Of a stretch of 64,000 nucleotides of DNA, positions 26,528 to 39,363 are shown piece after piece; position 1 is the first letter of the stretch; the number at the start of each line of letters is the position of its first letter. Made by a program: the position numbers and the translations under genes. The notes beneath the pieces are model-generated. The model saw nothing but the letters and a program-made list of their open reading frames with translations, searched no databases and was not told the origin of the DNA. Origin of the DNA: an uncultured Thermoproteales archaeon (GTDB taxonomy: Archaea > Thermoproteota > Thermoprotei > Thermoproteales > Thermoproteaceae); NCBI GenBank assembly GCA_938027595.1, contig CALJAK010000001.1:62001-126000 (forward strand), in the 5' to 3' direction.

Positions 26528-26571
26528 AGCGCCAGTGGCGTGAGTTTATATATATGTTGTCTCTCTTAGAT
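26528..26571. promoter_or_regulatory. Mirror-symmetric shared promoter, PhoH-KH / NUDIX
   Basis: The 44-nt gap has a single near-palindromic box, GTTTATATATATG, at about 26544-26556. Its middle is 22-23 nt from both GTG start codons. One TATA box apparently serves two leaderless genes. Confidence 0.65.
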
Positions 26572-26973
26572 GTGGATAAGCCAACCGTGGCGGTGGCGGC
26601 GGTGGCCACCTCCGGCCGTAGTGTGTTATTAGTGAAGAGAAAGTATCCCCCCAACGCCGGTAAGTGGAGCTTGCCGGGTGGTTATTTAGAGTTGGGCGAG
26701 AGGTTGGTCGATGGCGTTTTGAGAGAGCTTAGGGAAGAGACTGGCGTGGGGGGCGTGGTGGAGAGGTTCATGACGCCAGTGGAGTACATAGAGAGTGATG
26801 GAGATGGAGTTAGGTATCACTTTGTGATTTTAGTTTACCTAGTGCGTATCACTGGCGGAAATCTGCGAGCTTCAGACGACGCGGACGAAGTTGCTCTAGT
26901 GCCGATTGAGAAAGCGTTTGAGATGGACTTGACGGAAACTACGAGAGAAGTACTGCGGCAAGTCGGTTTGTGA
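26572..26973 (+). CDS. NUDIX hydrolase
   Basis: Hydrolyses a nucleoside diphosphate linked to another group, for example ADP-ribose. The 133-residue protein has the NUDIX box G(x5)E(x7)REUxEExGU as GYLELGERLVDGVLRELREE plus TGV. An ADP-ribose pyrophosphatase-like role is typical of this archaeal type. The frame extends upstream, including ATG 26554, but GTG 26572 is placed as expected for a leaderless message from the TATA box at 26544-26556. It is followed by aroE with a 1-nt gap and probably shares its transcript. Confidence 0.88.
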   Translation: MDKPTVAVAAVATSGRSVLLVKRKYPPNAGKWSLPGGYLELGERLVDGVLRELREETGVGGVVERFMTPVEYIESDGDGVRYHFVILVYLVRITGGNLRASDDADEVALVPIEKAFEMDLTETTREVLRQVGL

Positions 26974-26974
26974 T

Positions 26975-27769
26975 ATGTACTTCGCCGTCGTTGGGTCAAA
27001 GGTGAGGGGGAAGTCAGCCAGCCCCGCCATGCACATGGCTTCTTTTAGACGCTTGGGAATTGAGGCTGAGTACTGGGCTCTAGACGTGCCTAGAGATGGC
27101 TTGAGTTGTTTCGTCCAATTAGCTCGGTTCAATTTGCAGGGTTTCAACGTCACCATGCCCCACAAGGAGGAGATGTTGAAATTTCTAGACGCGGCGTCTC
27201 CCGAAGTTAGAGCAGTGGGCGCCGTCAACACTGTAAAAATAGAGAGAAATCTCCTAGTGGGTTACAACACAGACGCCACTGCCGTATACCGCCTCGCCGG
27301 GAGTCACATGAAGGGGGCGAGAGTGTTGATAATTGGAGCCGGCGGCGCCGCTAGAGCGGCGCTCTTTGCGGTAGTGAAGGCAGAAGCTGGCGAGATATAT
27401 CTCATGAATAGATCGCGAGAGAGAGCCGAGGCGCTGGCGGCGGAGTTCGGCGGGAGGTTCGGCCGCAGTATTGAAGTGGTGAACTGGGGCCATCCGCCGG
27501 AGGTGGACGTAGCTATAAACGCCACTCCCGTACATGACCAAACTCTGGCGGCGCCCCGCTCGCTGTTGGTGGACTTCGTCTACATCCCCACCCCCCGTAC
27601 TAAAATGGTGGAGGCGGCTGAGAGAGCCGGCGTGAAGGCGATAGACGGAGTGGAGTTGTTGGTAGAGCAGGGGGCGCAGGCTGAGGAGATTTGGCTGGGG
27701 GTAGAGCCGGACAGGTCTGTCATGAGGCGGACTGTTCTGAAGTTTCTGGGGTATGAACACCTTCGGTAG
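26975..27769 (+). CDS. aroE: Shikimate dehydrogenase
   Basis: Reduces 3-dehydroshikimate with NADPH. The 264-residue protein has the shikimate-binding residues KSASPAMH, the catalytic Lys in [11 protein letters not shown], the NADP loop [14 protein letters not shown] with NRSRERA after it, and the C-terminal [11 protein letters not shown]. It is cotranscribed with the NUDIX gene and overlaps aroC by 17 nt. No 3-dehydroquinate dehydratase (aroD) is fused to it or seen elsewhere in the window. Confidence 0.95.
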   Translation: MYFAVVGSKVRGKSASPAMHMASFRRLGIEAEYWALDVPRDGLSCFVQLARFNLQGFNVTMPHKEEMLKFLDAASPEVRAVGAVNTVKIERNLLVGYNTDATAVYRLAGSHMKGARVLIIGAGGAARAALFAVVKAEAGEIYLMNRSRERAEALAAEFGGRFGRSIEVVNWGHPPEVDVAINATPVHDQTLAAPRSLLVDFVYIPTPRTKMVEAAERAGVKAIDGVELLVEQGAQAEEIWLGVEPDRSVMRRTVLKFLGYEHLR

Positions 27770-28847
27770 AGAGTTTAGAATTACCACATTCGGCGAGTCT
27801 CACGGCAGAGCAATCGGCGTTGTGATAGACGGACTGCCAGCCGGCTTGCCCATATCGCCGGAGGACGTAAAGAGAGAGTTAGAGAGGCGGATGTTTTGCC
27901 ACATACCCGCCTTGAACCCCCGCTGCGAGCCCGAGGAGTTCGAAATCTTGTCTGGCGTGAAGGACGGCTACACTCAAGGAACGCCGTTGGCGATTGTTAT
28001 TTGGAACAAGAGAGTGATCTCCAGCTACTACGACGAGTTGTGGCTGAAGCCCAGGCCGGGACATGCAGATTTGGCGTATTACATTAAGTACGGAGTTCAC
28101 TACGACCACAGAGGTGGCGGTAGAGCGTCTGGCAGAACCACAGCCGCCATAGTGGCGGCGGGGGCGGTGGCGAAGAAACTACTGGCGCACTTCGGCATAG
28201 AGGTGGCTGGCCACATAACAGAACTGGGCGGCGTGGAGATAGGCAGTGAGTACACCTTTGAGGAGGTGAAGAAGTGTTGGGAGAAGCCACTGCCAGTGGT
28301 GGACGACGTGGCGATGGAGAAAATGCTCGAGAAAATTAGAGAAGCTGTGGTGGCGGGGGACAGTCTGGGCGGCGGCGTGGAGATCCACGCCGTGGGTGTG
28401 CCCCCCGGCCTCGGCGAGCCGCACTTTGGCAAAATCAAGGCGGAGCTCGCCGCAGCTGCGTTGTCTATCCCAAGCGCCGTGGCTTTCGACTGGGGGTGGG
28501 GCAGGTCGCTGGCGAAGATGAGGGGGAGCGAAGCTAACGACGCTATTGTATTACGTGAAGGAAGACTTGCGTTGGAGACTAACAAAATCGGCGGATCTCT
28601 CGGGGGGATTACTCTGGGAGAGCCTCTCTACTTCCGAGTGTGGTTCAAACCGACGCCGTCGGTGAGGAAACCCCAGCGTACTGTCGACTTGGGCAATATG
28701 AAGCCCACAGTGTTAGAGTTCAGGGGTAGATACGACGTGTCTACCGTACCTAAAGCTCTAGTGGCTTTAGAAGCGATGACTGCAGTGGTGTTGGCTGACC
28801 ACCTGGCGCGGGCTGGGTTGGTGAGGAGAGACAAACCGCTATCTTGA
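27753..28847 (+). CDS. aroC: Chorismate synthase
   Basis: Last common step to chorismate; uses reduced FMN. The 364-residue protein starts [20 protein letters not shown] and has the signatures [14 protein letters not shown] and [13 protein letters not shown], then the Arg/Asp-containing [14 protein letters not shown]. It overlaps aroE at its start and the convergent CBS-domain gene by 9 nt at its end. Confidence 0.96.
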   Translation: MNTFGREFRITTFGESHGRAIGVVIDGLPAGLPISPEDVKRELERRMFCHIPALNPRCEPEEFEILSGVKDGYTQGTPLAIVIWNKRVISSYYDELWLKPRPGHADLAYYIKYGVHYDHRGGGRASGRTTAAIVAAGAVAKKLLAHFGIEVAGHITELGGVEIGSEYTFEEVKKCWEKPLPVVDDVAMEKMLEKIREAVVAGDSLGGGVEIHAVGVPPGLGEPHFGKIKAELAAAALSIPSAVAFDWGWGRSLAKMRGSEANDAIVLREGRLALETNKIGGSLGGITLGEPLYFRVWFKPTPSVRKPQRTVDLGNMKPTVLEFRGRYDVSTVPKALVALEAMTAVVLADHLARAGLVRRDKPLS

Positions 28848-29243
28848 GAAATACTCCACGATGTCTCGTAGCGTCGGTACGTTGAATAATATGTCGCGGA
28901 GAGCCACAACGCCGTATAGCTCTCCCCCTTTGACTACTACAACTCGCCTAATGTTGTTCTCTTTCATAACCATAAGCGCCTCCGCCACATGCGCCTCGGC
29001 GTCTACGGTGGCTATGAGTTTATTCATGACTTGCGACGCGGTTGTGTTTGGATCTACGCCCAGCACGTAAGCCCGCAGCACGTCTCTCTCGCCCACGATG
29101 CCCACCGGCTTCGTGGGGTTGGCTGGGTCTACCACAATTACAGACCCCACGCCTTTCTTTACCATGATTTCCGCCACTTCACGCAGTGGCGTATTTGGCG
29201 TGCATGTAACGACATCTCTCCTGGCAACACTCGCCACTTTCAT
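28839..29243 (-). CDS. Two-CBS-domain protein
   Basis: A 134-residue protein made only of a CBS pair: domain 1 about residues 5-60 ([20 protein letters not shown]) and domain 2 about 70-130 ([20 protein letters not shown]). Such modules bind adenosine nucleotides and sense energy state, but the partner is unknown. The gene overlaps the upstream HTH frame by 65 nt and the convergent aroC by 9 nt. Confidence 0.9.
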   Translation of the reverse strand: MKVASVARRDVVTCTPNTPLREVAEIMVKKGVGSVIVVDPANPTKPVGIVGERDVLRAYVLGVDPNTTASQVMNKLIATVDAEAHVAEALMVMKENNIRRVVVVKGGELYGVVALRDILFNVPTLRDIVEYFSR

Positions 29244-29568
29244 AGTGATTGGAATGTGTGTGTTTGTATTTGTTATTAACGTTTGTTACTAACTCGGCGT
29301 AGGTGGTTGTAACTTTCGCCGCCGCTCTCTTCACCAATCGCGACGCCGCAGCTTTAGACACACCTAACGCCTTGGCCACTGCGTACATTCGCATTTTTGA
29401 GAAGAGCATAAGTGCGTTGTTCTCTTTTTCTGTTAGAAATATTTTTCTCGAATCTACTGAGTAGTGGGGGTGTCCGAATTTTCTCAATATCTTTCTAGCT
29501 GCGTAATTGTCGTATGTATATACATATATATATCCCTTGGAGTAAGTCACTTTTAATACATAAGTCAC
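29179..29568 (-). CDS. Helix-turn-helix DNA-binding protein
   Basis: A ~129-residue protein with an N-terminal basic, beta-rich part containing DNYAARKILRKFGHPHY and a helix-turn-helix (about residues 65-95) with VAKALGVSKAAASRLVKRAA. Family not recognised more precisely. GTG 29568 follows the stop of the Cys-rich miniprotein by 2 nt; ATG 29601 is an alternative start. The C-terminal ~20 codons overlap the CBS gene in another frame and carry several Cys, so the true end is as read but odd. Transcription with the neighbouring miniprotein is likely. Confidence 0.6.
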   Translation of the reverse strand: MTYVLKVTYSKGYIYVYTYDNYAARKILRKFGHPHYSVDSRKIFLTEKENNALMLFSKMRMYAVAKALGVSKAAASRLVKRAAAKVTTTYAELVTNVNNKYKHTHSNHYESGECCQERCRYMHAKYATA

Positions 29569-29570
29569 TC

Positions 29571-29732
29571 TTAGCAAGTGATTACACAGTTTGTTGAACA
29601 TAAGTTATACTCGCCCCCATCCCACTTGAGGAGGTGGCAAATTCTCTCGGCAATTCTCATACCGACGTAGTGACATCCCCCTTCTGTAGGTATAGATACA
29701 CATGGCTTGTGTCTAGAAACCAAAATTTTCAT
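29571..29732 (-). CDS. Small Cys-rich protein (53 residues)
   Basis: Family not recognised. The product starts MKILVSRHKPCVSI and has six Cys at residues 11, 20, 32, 45, 49 and 53, suggesting a metal site or disulfides. The gene is supported by a TATA box (CTTAAAAATTC on the coding strand, about 29751-29761) placed ~26 nt upstream of ATG 29732. It is directly followed by the HTH gene. It could be a zinc-binding partner of that regulator. Confidence 0.55.
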   Translation of the reverse strand: MKILVSRHKPCVSIPTEGGCHYVGMRIAERICHLLKWDGGEYNLCSTNCVITC

Positions 29733-29817
29733 GTTTTTCACTTGCGTGTGAATTTTTAAGTATTGGTGAAACAATGTTTACCTAAACGTTTTTCGCAAAA
29801 TGCTGTAGGTAATATAC

Positions 29818-30393
29818 ATGTCCGGTCTACTTTGGGCGACAGCTCTCGTGGGGGTTGGAGCTGGGGTTTATTTAGGTTGGAGAGCTGCTAGGGGGAGGGA
29901 TTTGTTCGACGCGTTTTTCGCCGTGGGGCTCATAATTTTGGGAGTGTTAGCCGCGTTGTTAGCTGCGTTTGGATACGGAGCGTTAGAGCTGCCCGCGGCT
30001 CCCGTATTGGGGGCGTTTGTCCCCCTATTTACGTCTCTCGCCGTGTTTTAGGTAGTTTTTCCGAAATTCTGGAGATACTACGCGGTTTTTGTAATTGTGG
30101 GAATTGTGGCGGTGGCTGTAGTTAGACAAGCAGTGATGGCGTTTCACCCAGTGGCTGGACTTTTGTTATTGATTCTGCCCACATACGCTGTGGTTAAGAA
30201 GATAACTCCCCCGCTGTTTGTCCTAGTGTCTATAGGGGCGTTGTTAATCGGCGTTGGGGGAGTTGCTCTAGCAACAATCGCCGCGGGGAGGCCTCTACTG
30301 CCGCCGGAGTTAGTGTTGTCCATACTACCCGCCGTACTGCTGGGCACGGCTGTATTTCTAGCTGGCGGCGCTCTACTCGGCCGGAAGAAATGA
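29818..30393 (+). pseudogene. Membrane protein gene interrupted by an in-frame amber codon
   Basis: One frame runs from ATG 29818 to 30393 except for TAG at 30049-30051. Before it are 77 residues with about three hydrophobic segments, ending PLFTSLAVF. After it the same frame continues VVFPKFWRYYAVFVIVGIVA and on to GGALLGRKK. Uninterrupted it would be a ~191-residue protein with six helices. A restart at GTG 30097 is possible, giving two half proteins. It overlaps the next (also damaged) gene by 4 nt, so the pair formed an operon. Family not recognised. Confidence 0.6.
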
Positions 30394-31734
30394 ATAAAGG
30401 AGAGAAGAGTCTTTTCCTAGCGGCATTTTTAACTATAGCTTTTTTCGCAACGCTTTCTGGACCCCTGGCGGAGGCGTTGCCAATTAAGAAGGCGCTTCTC
30501 GCGTGGGGACCCGCCGAGGAGGAGTTTGAGGATTTTGAAGCTCGCGCTATAATGGCTTACCACGTAGCTGCCGTGGTAGTCACGTCTGCGTTGGCGTATT
30601 TGGCATTGAGGTATGTAGATATGGACAGTGGATTGAAGCCTCTGGCGGCTAAGTTAACTACAGCCGGTTGGGTTGTCTCAATACCGTCTGGAGTAGTCTT
30701 TTCCTACTTTTGGAGAAGTCCAGTTGTGCACACTCTCTGGATTATGGGTTTGACTCTAATGTTCACAGCGGCGTTAGTCATACTATACGCCATGTCGCCG
30801 TTTAGGATATCTTGGAGAGAGAACACTTTGGAGAGAGCTACTTTTTTCATAACTGGCGTGTGTCTAGTGGCTTCTATTATAGCAGGCGGCGTATATGCTT
30901 CTCACTTCGGTTTTGATAAAGATACAAAACCGATATTGTTAGAACACCACTCTACGAAAGAATACAGAGGGTTGGGCCCCGCCGCCACTCCGCTTCAGTT
31001 AGTGGCTAGCGGTCACGCCCACGGCGCAATTGCGTTGTGGGGAGCCGCGTTGATGCTCATAGGCTTCAAATGGGTCGGCGCTCGTGGGAGGATGTACAAA
31101 TGGGCTTTAATTCTTGCGCTCGTGGGGTCTGTAATTACATTAGTTGGAGTGTCGGTAGTAGCTCCGCTTAGGCCTATCGCGCACCAAATAATCTTCTTCG
31201 GAATAGGCCCCCTCCATGTCTCTCTCTTCTTCCTCTGGCTTTACTTATTGAAAAAATTGAAGAGCGTGGGTTGGAGAGACCCTGTGACGTTCGGGCTTTT
31301 CTTTAATTCCACTGCTCACAGTGGCTCTAGTGACTTCCACAGGTCCGTTAGTAGCTATGCAGTTGAAAGACGTAGTGAGAGTCATGTGGCCCATAGAAGA
31401 CGAAATTACTTACAACATAGCCCACTGGCATATGTTAGCTTTGTTATTCGCCGCAGCTACTTTCCTACTATATACAGATGACATTAAAGACCGCGCTCGC
31501 TCCGCCGTTTGGTTTATAGTCATCGGCGTTGTTTTAGCGCTAATTGGCGCTTTCGTTTACCAACTATCGCCTATGTTCGTGGGCGTTAAGAAAGGCACTT
31601 CTCTAGAGCTTTTGCCAACGCTCATAGAGAAATCTAGCGGAATAAAGAAAATAGCTCTATTGCCAATCGACGCCGGATTGGCGTTAGCTTTTATAGGACT
31701 GATTATAACGGGGTATTACCTTTTGAAAAAATAA
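30390..31734 (+). pseudogene. Polytopic membrane protein gene with an apparent frameshift, His-rich helices
   Basis: Frame 1 runs from ATG 30390 to RDPVTFG near 31290. The protein then continues in another frame as FSLIPLLTVALVTSTG to LLKK at 31734. Removing one base in the GGG/TTTT stretch at 31293-31300 joins them into ~447 residues with about 11-12 helices. Past the shift, frame 1 gives non-membrane junk rich in Ser/Arg/His. Histidines in or near helices (AYHVAA, VVHTLW, ASGHAHGAIALWG, AHQIIFF, PLHVSL, IAHWHML) recall heme-binding membrane proteins, but I cannot name the family. Confidence 0.6.
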
Positions 31735-31746
31735 CGTTTTTTAAGA

Positions 31747-31763
31747 GAGAAAAATTTTTATAG
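31747..31763 (+). promoter_or_regulatory. rRNA operon promoter
   Basis: The stretch GAAAAATTTTTATAGTC has a BRE-like A run and a TATA element. The predicted transcription start is near 31784, about 160 nt before the mature 16S 5' end. It is the only strong A/T box in front of the G/C-rich rRNA leader. Confidence 0.7.
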
Positions 31764-31893
31764 TCATAAATCCAAAGGTATTGCACATCTCTGTGAAGCC
31801 GGGCAAAAGCCCGGCGGACTTAATCTTCATGTTCCCCGGACGTCCCCCCCTGTATGTCCAGGCCGGGGCGCCGGGGAGAAAACCCCCACGCCA

Positions 31894-31905
31894 GGGGAGA
31901 AGTCC
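31894..31905 (+). other. 16S processing stem, 5' strand (bulge-helix-bulge)
   Basis: GGGGAGAAGTCC here is the exact reverse complement of GGACTTCTCCCC at 33463-33474. Next to it GGAC (31906-31909) can pair with GTCC (33456-33459), with AGA bulged on one strand and AAA on the other. This fits the bulge-helix-bulge cut by archaeal splicing endonuclease to release pre-16S. Confidence 0.75.
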
Positions 31906-31944
31906 GGACAAACCCACCCCCCGGCGGCCTTGCGGCCGCCAGAA

Positions 31945-33440
<1,496 letters not shown>

Positions 33441-33462
33441 TACCCGGGGGTGGGAGTCCAGA

Positions 33463-33474
33463 GGACTTCTCCCC
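33463..33474 (+). other. 16S processing stem, 3' strand
   Basis: GGACTTCTCCCC pairs perfectly with 31894-31905. It lies about 23 nt after the mature 16S 3' end in the short 16S-23S spacer, which has no tRNA gene. Confidence 0.75.
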
Positions 33475-33489
33475 AAGCTCCGCTATCCG

Positions 33490-33500
33490 CCGCTCCACAC
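33490..33500 (+). other. 23S processing stem, 5' strand
   Basis: CCGCTCCACAC pairs perfectly with GTGTGGAGCGG at 36516-36526, enclosing the whole 23S gene. This is the expected archaeal pre-23S processing stem. Confidence 0.75.
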
Positions 33501-33502
33501 GG

Positions 33503-36515
<3,013 letters not shown>

Positions 36516-36526
36516 GTGTGGAGCGG
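36516..36526 (+). other. 23S processing stem, 3' strand
   Basis: GTGTGGAGCGG, reverse complement of 33490-33500. It marks the 3' limit of 23S. Confidence 0.75.
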
Positions 36527-36555
36527 TGGGCGAATGGGCTAGCGGCGTGGGGGTT

Positions 36556-36585
36556 GTGTTTTTATTTTTGTGTTTTGTTGTAGTT
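36556..36585 (+). terminator. T-rich tract after 23S: likely rRNA terminator and promoter of the next gene
   Basis: TGTGTTTTTATTTTTGTGTT and further T runs follow the G/C-rich rRNA end, as expected for an archaeal oligo-T terminator. The same tract contains TTTTTATTTTTG at about 26 nt before GTG 36586, so it probably also gives the TATA element of the winged-helix gene. Confidence 0.55.
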
Positions 36586-36978
36586 GTGTCGGGGAAGGTT
36601 AGGAGGCGTATATTGGATTATTTGAGGGAGCGTGGTAGCGCTCCTGTTTATCAAATTGCTAGAGATTTGGGTATTTCCTACGGCGCGGCGCAGTGGCATC
36701 TCTACGTGTTGGAGCGGGAGGGGGAGGTCTTTACAGTGTTGGAGGGTAGGAGGCGTGTGGTTATGTTGCGTAATTCTCTAGATGCTTATCTCTACAGTCT
36801 TGACATGACTGGCTTTTTTAAAGAATTGTGGCAATTTTTGCGGTCGTTGGGTGTGGAGGGCTCTAGTAGGTTTGTAGATGTGGTGAAGAAGTTGGAGAGT
36901 GTGCATGAGGAGATAGCTTTGGCGATTTTGACTATTGTCAAGAATTTGTATTACGTTAGGAGTGGTGAAAAGAGTTAA
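36586..36978 (+). CDS. Winged-helix transcription regulator
   Basis: A 130-residue protein. Residues 3-60 form a winged helix (RRRILDYLRERGSAPVYQIA then GISYGAAQWHLYVLEREG) with a VLEGRRRVVML wing, and a helical C-terminal half follows that may dimerise. It is clearly related to the cytoplasmic domain of the membrane protein at 7771. GTG 36586 fits the T-rich TATA element upstream; the longer frame to 36445 reads into 23S rRNA and is rejected. It precedes the ferritin-VIT1 gene, so metal-linked regulation is possible. Confidence 0.75.
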   Translation: MSGKVRRRILDYLRERGSAPVYQIARDLGISYGAAQWHLYVLEREGEVFTVLEGRRRVVMLRNSLDAYLYSLDMTGFFKELWQFLRSLGVEGSSRFVDVVKKLESVHEEIALAILTIVKNLYYVRSGEKS

Positions 36979-37000
36979 ATATAGAAATGGAAATAGTTTC

Positions 37001-37891
37001 GTGGTAGAAGTTAGTTCGGAATTTGTAAATGTGGCGAAGTTGAGTGCGTTGGATGAGTTTAGAGATTACTTGGTTTATTCCACGTTGGCGCGTGTAGAGT
37101 GGCATAGAGAGAGGCGTGAAGTTTTGCACAAGTTGGCGACGCAAGAATTTAGCCACTTCCAGTTCTGGAGTAAATTTGTAAATGTGAAACCGTCTGTTTG
37201 GTTTTGGTTTTATGCCTATCTCTTGGCGTTTCTCAGGTTGTTTATGGGTGTGACTTTCGTAGTGAAGTTGTTGGAGAGGGGGGAGGAGAAAACTATCGAG
37301 AGGTACAAAACGCTGGAGAGATTTCTCCAGGGGGAGGAGTTGGAGCAACTGCGTGGCATTGTGGCTGACGAGGAGAGTCACGAGTCGACTCTAGTGGCTG
37401 AGCTGGACGAGACTCTGGTGAAGTACATGAGTGCGTTAGTTCTGGGGCTTGCCGACGCCATTGTGGAAATCACCGCGGCGCATGCGGGGGCTTTGGGTTC
37501 CACAAATAGCACAATTGTGGCGGGTGTAGTGGGTCTCATTGTGGGCATTGGCGCGTCTATCTCTATGGCGTCGGCTTCGTTTCTCCAGACCAAGCACGAA
37601 GTGGGTAAATCTCCAACCATAGCGGCGTTAGTTACTGGCGTTGGGTACATGGCTGCGGTGGCGTTGATGTCGCTTCCATACTTCATAACTCACGAGATAT
37701 ACCTAGCTTTCGCCGCTTCTATAACTGTGGCTATATTCCTGGCGTTTGTGTTGACTTTCCAAGCGTCTGTCTACGCCGGTAGAGACTTCAAGTTTGAGTT
37801 TCTACAGACTACGGCTCTTCTGCTGGGCACCGCGGCGCTTACTTACCTAGTGGGCAAGTGGCTCGGAGCGGTCTTCGGCATTGAGCTATAG
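37001..37891 (+). CDS. Ferritin-like / VIT1 (CCC1) fusion protein, putative iron or manganese transporter
   Basis: A 296-residue protein. The N-terminal ferritin-like part (about 10-140) has carboxylates and His in ARVEWHRERREV, QEFSHFQFW and ADEESHES, fitting a di-iron or metal-sensing site. It is followed by a VIT1-type membrane domain with GLADAIVEITAAHAGALG, SMASASFLQTK and three further helices. Such erythrin-vacuolar-iron-transport proteins move Fe/Mn across the membrane. GTG 37001 is preferred because GTTAAATATA lies ~25 nt upstream; the open frame to 36935 overlaps the regulator gene. Confidence 0.82.
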   Translation: MVEVSSEFVNVAKLSALDEFRDYLVYSTLARVEWHRERREVLHKLATQEFSHFQFWSKFVNVKPSVWFWFYAYLLAFLRLFMGVTFVVKLLERGEEKTIERYKTLERFLQGEELEQLRGIVADEESHESTLVAELDETLVKYMSALVLGLADAIVEITAAHAGALGSTNSTIVAGVVGLIVGIGASISMASASFLQTKHEVGKSPTIAALVTGVGYMAAVALMSLPYFITHEIYLAFAASITVAIFLAFVLTFQASVYAGRDFKFEFLQTTALLLGTAALTYLVGKWLGAVFGIEL

Positions 37892-37917
37892 ATATAAACT
37901 CGGTCTATTGTGATGTT

Positions 37918-39363
37918 GTGTTTTCAGATTTACGAGAGTTTCTAGAGGCGTTGGAAGATAGGGGAGAGTTGGCTCGGGTGAAGAGATCTCTCTCTCCCGA
38001 GTTGGAGATTCCGGAAGTCTTGAGGCAAGTGATGTACCGCCGGGGGCCGGCGGTTTTGTTTGAGTCTGTGCGGGGTTTCCCAAAGTGGAGAGTCGCCGGC
38101 AATCTCTTTGGCTCTATGGGTAGGATAAAGTTGGCGCTCGGCGTGGATGAGTTGGAGAGTGTCGGCCGGCGTTTTCTCGAGCCGCTGTCGGCTCCCCCGC
38201 CCATGTCGCTTGTGGAGAAAGTCAAGTCGGCTGTGGAGCTTTTTGAATTTGGCAAATTTTCGCCTAAGTTAGTCCGTGGGGGGCCAGTGAGGGAGGTGGT
38301 GGAGGAGGCGGATTTGTTGTCTATCCCAGCTTTCAAGAGTTGGCCCAAAGACGGCGGTCGTTACATAACTTACGGACTCTTCATCACTAGAGCTGTAAAC
38401 GGCGTGACTAACATTGGCGTCTACCGCATCCAGATACTCAACAAGACCGAGGCTGTCGTCCACGCGCAGATTCACAAGAGGGCAGCCGACCTCTTCTCTC
38501 AGAAGCCAGGTTGCGTAGACGCAGCGATCGCCATCGGCGGCGACCCCGCGCTGCTGTTGGCTGGCATGATGCCCAGCCCCTATCCGCTGGATGAGTATCT
38601 CTTCGCCGGCGTTTTGAGGGGGAGCGGCGTAGAGGTCACCAAAGGCGTGGCTACGGAGCTTTACATACCCGCCGCGGCTGAGGCGGTGGTGGAGGGTTGT
38701 GTAGAAGTGGGTGACTTGAGGCGGGAGGGGCCCTTTGGCGATCACTATGGCGTGTATGACGGCGGTGGTTTGTATCCAGTGTTCAAAGCCAAGTTGGTGG
38801 CGAGGCGGGAGGACCCCATATACTACGGCACAGTAGTTGGGAAGCCGCCTTTGGAAGACGCCTACATGGGCAAGGCGGTGGAGCGCATATTTCTGCCGAT
38901 ACTACAGTTCTTGATACCAGAGGTGGTGGATATAAACTTGCCGGAGTATGGACTCTTCCAGGGGGTCGCCATTGTGTCTATACGGAAGCGTTTTCCGGGG
39001 CAGGGGAAGAAAGTGATGGCGGCTCTGTGGGGTCTCGGCCACATGATGTCACTCACTAAAGTAGTCATTGTGGTGGATCACGACGTGAATGTACACGACT
39101 TGAATCAAGTGATTTTTGCCATTGCTCAGAGAGTGGATCCACAACGCGATGTGGTTGTAGTGCCGGGGGCACACGTGGATGTTTTAGACACCGGCTCCCC
39201 CACGCCGGGCTACGGGTCGAAGTTGGGTATCGACGCCACGAGAAAACTGCCGGAGGAGTACGGCGGTAGGCGGTGGCCGGAGGAGGTGGAGCCCGACGTA
39301 GAAATCGCCGCTGGGGTCAGAGACGTGGTGGAGCAAGTGTTGAATGTGGCGTCTAGAGCTTAG
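37918..39363 (+). CDS. UbiD-family decarboxylase
   Basis: A 481-residue member of the UbiD family, which uses prenylated FMN. Family features include HAQIHKRAADLF, AIGGDPALLLAGMMP, and the acid/base segment DLRREGPFGDHYGVYDGGG. In Aeropyrum a UbiD homologue decarboxylates trans-anhydromevalonate phosphate in the archaeal mevalonate pathway; this role or an aromatic-acid/menaquinone role are both possible. The box AGATATAAACTC is centred ~26 nt before GTG 37918. It overlaps the next gene by 20 nt. Confidence 0.87.
   Translation: MFSDLREFLEALEDRGELARVKRSLSPELEIPEVLRQVMYRRGPAVLFESVRGFPKWRVAGNLFGSMGRIKLALGVDELESVGRRFLEPLSAPPPMSLVEKVKSAVELFEFGKFSPKLVRGGPVREVVEEADLLSIPAFKSWPKDGGRYITYGLFITRAVNGVTNIGVYRIQILNKTEAVVHAQIHKRAADLFSQKPGCVDAAIAIGGDPALLLAGMMPSPYPLDEYLFAGVLRGSGVEVTKGVATELYIPAAAEAVVEGCVEVGDLRREGPFGDHYGVYDGGGLYPVFKAKLVARREDPIYYGTVVGKPPLEDAYMGKAVERIFLPILQFLIPEVVDINLPEYGLFQGVAIVSIRKRFPGQGKKVMAALWGLGHMMSLTKVVIVVDHDVNVHDLNQVIFAIAQRVDPQRDVVVVPGAHVDVLDTGSPTPGYGSKLGIDATRKLPEEYGGRRWPEEVEPDVEIAAGVRDVVEQVLNVASRA

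Noticed and set aside
26500-26571. Longer start for the NUDIX gene (from 26500 or ATG 26554)
   Set aside because: The extension covers the divergent promoter and would place the start codon on the TATA box itself.
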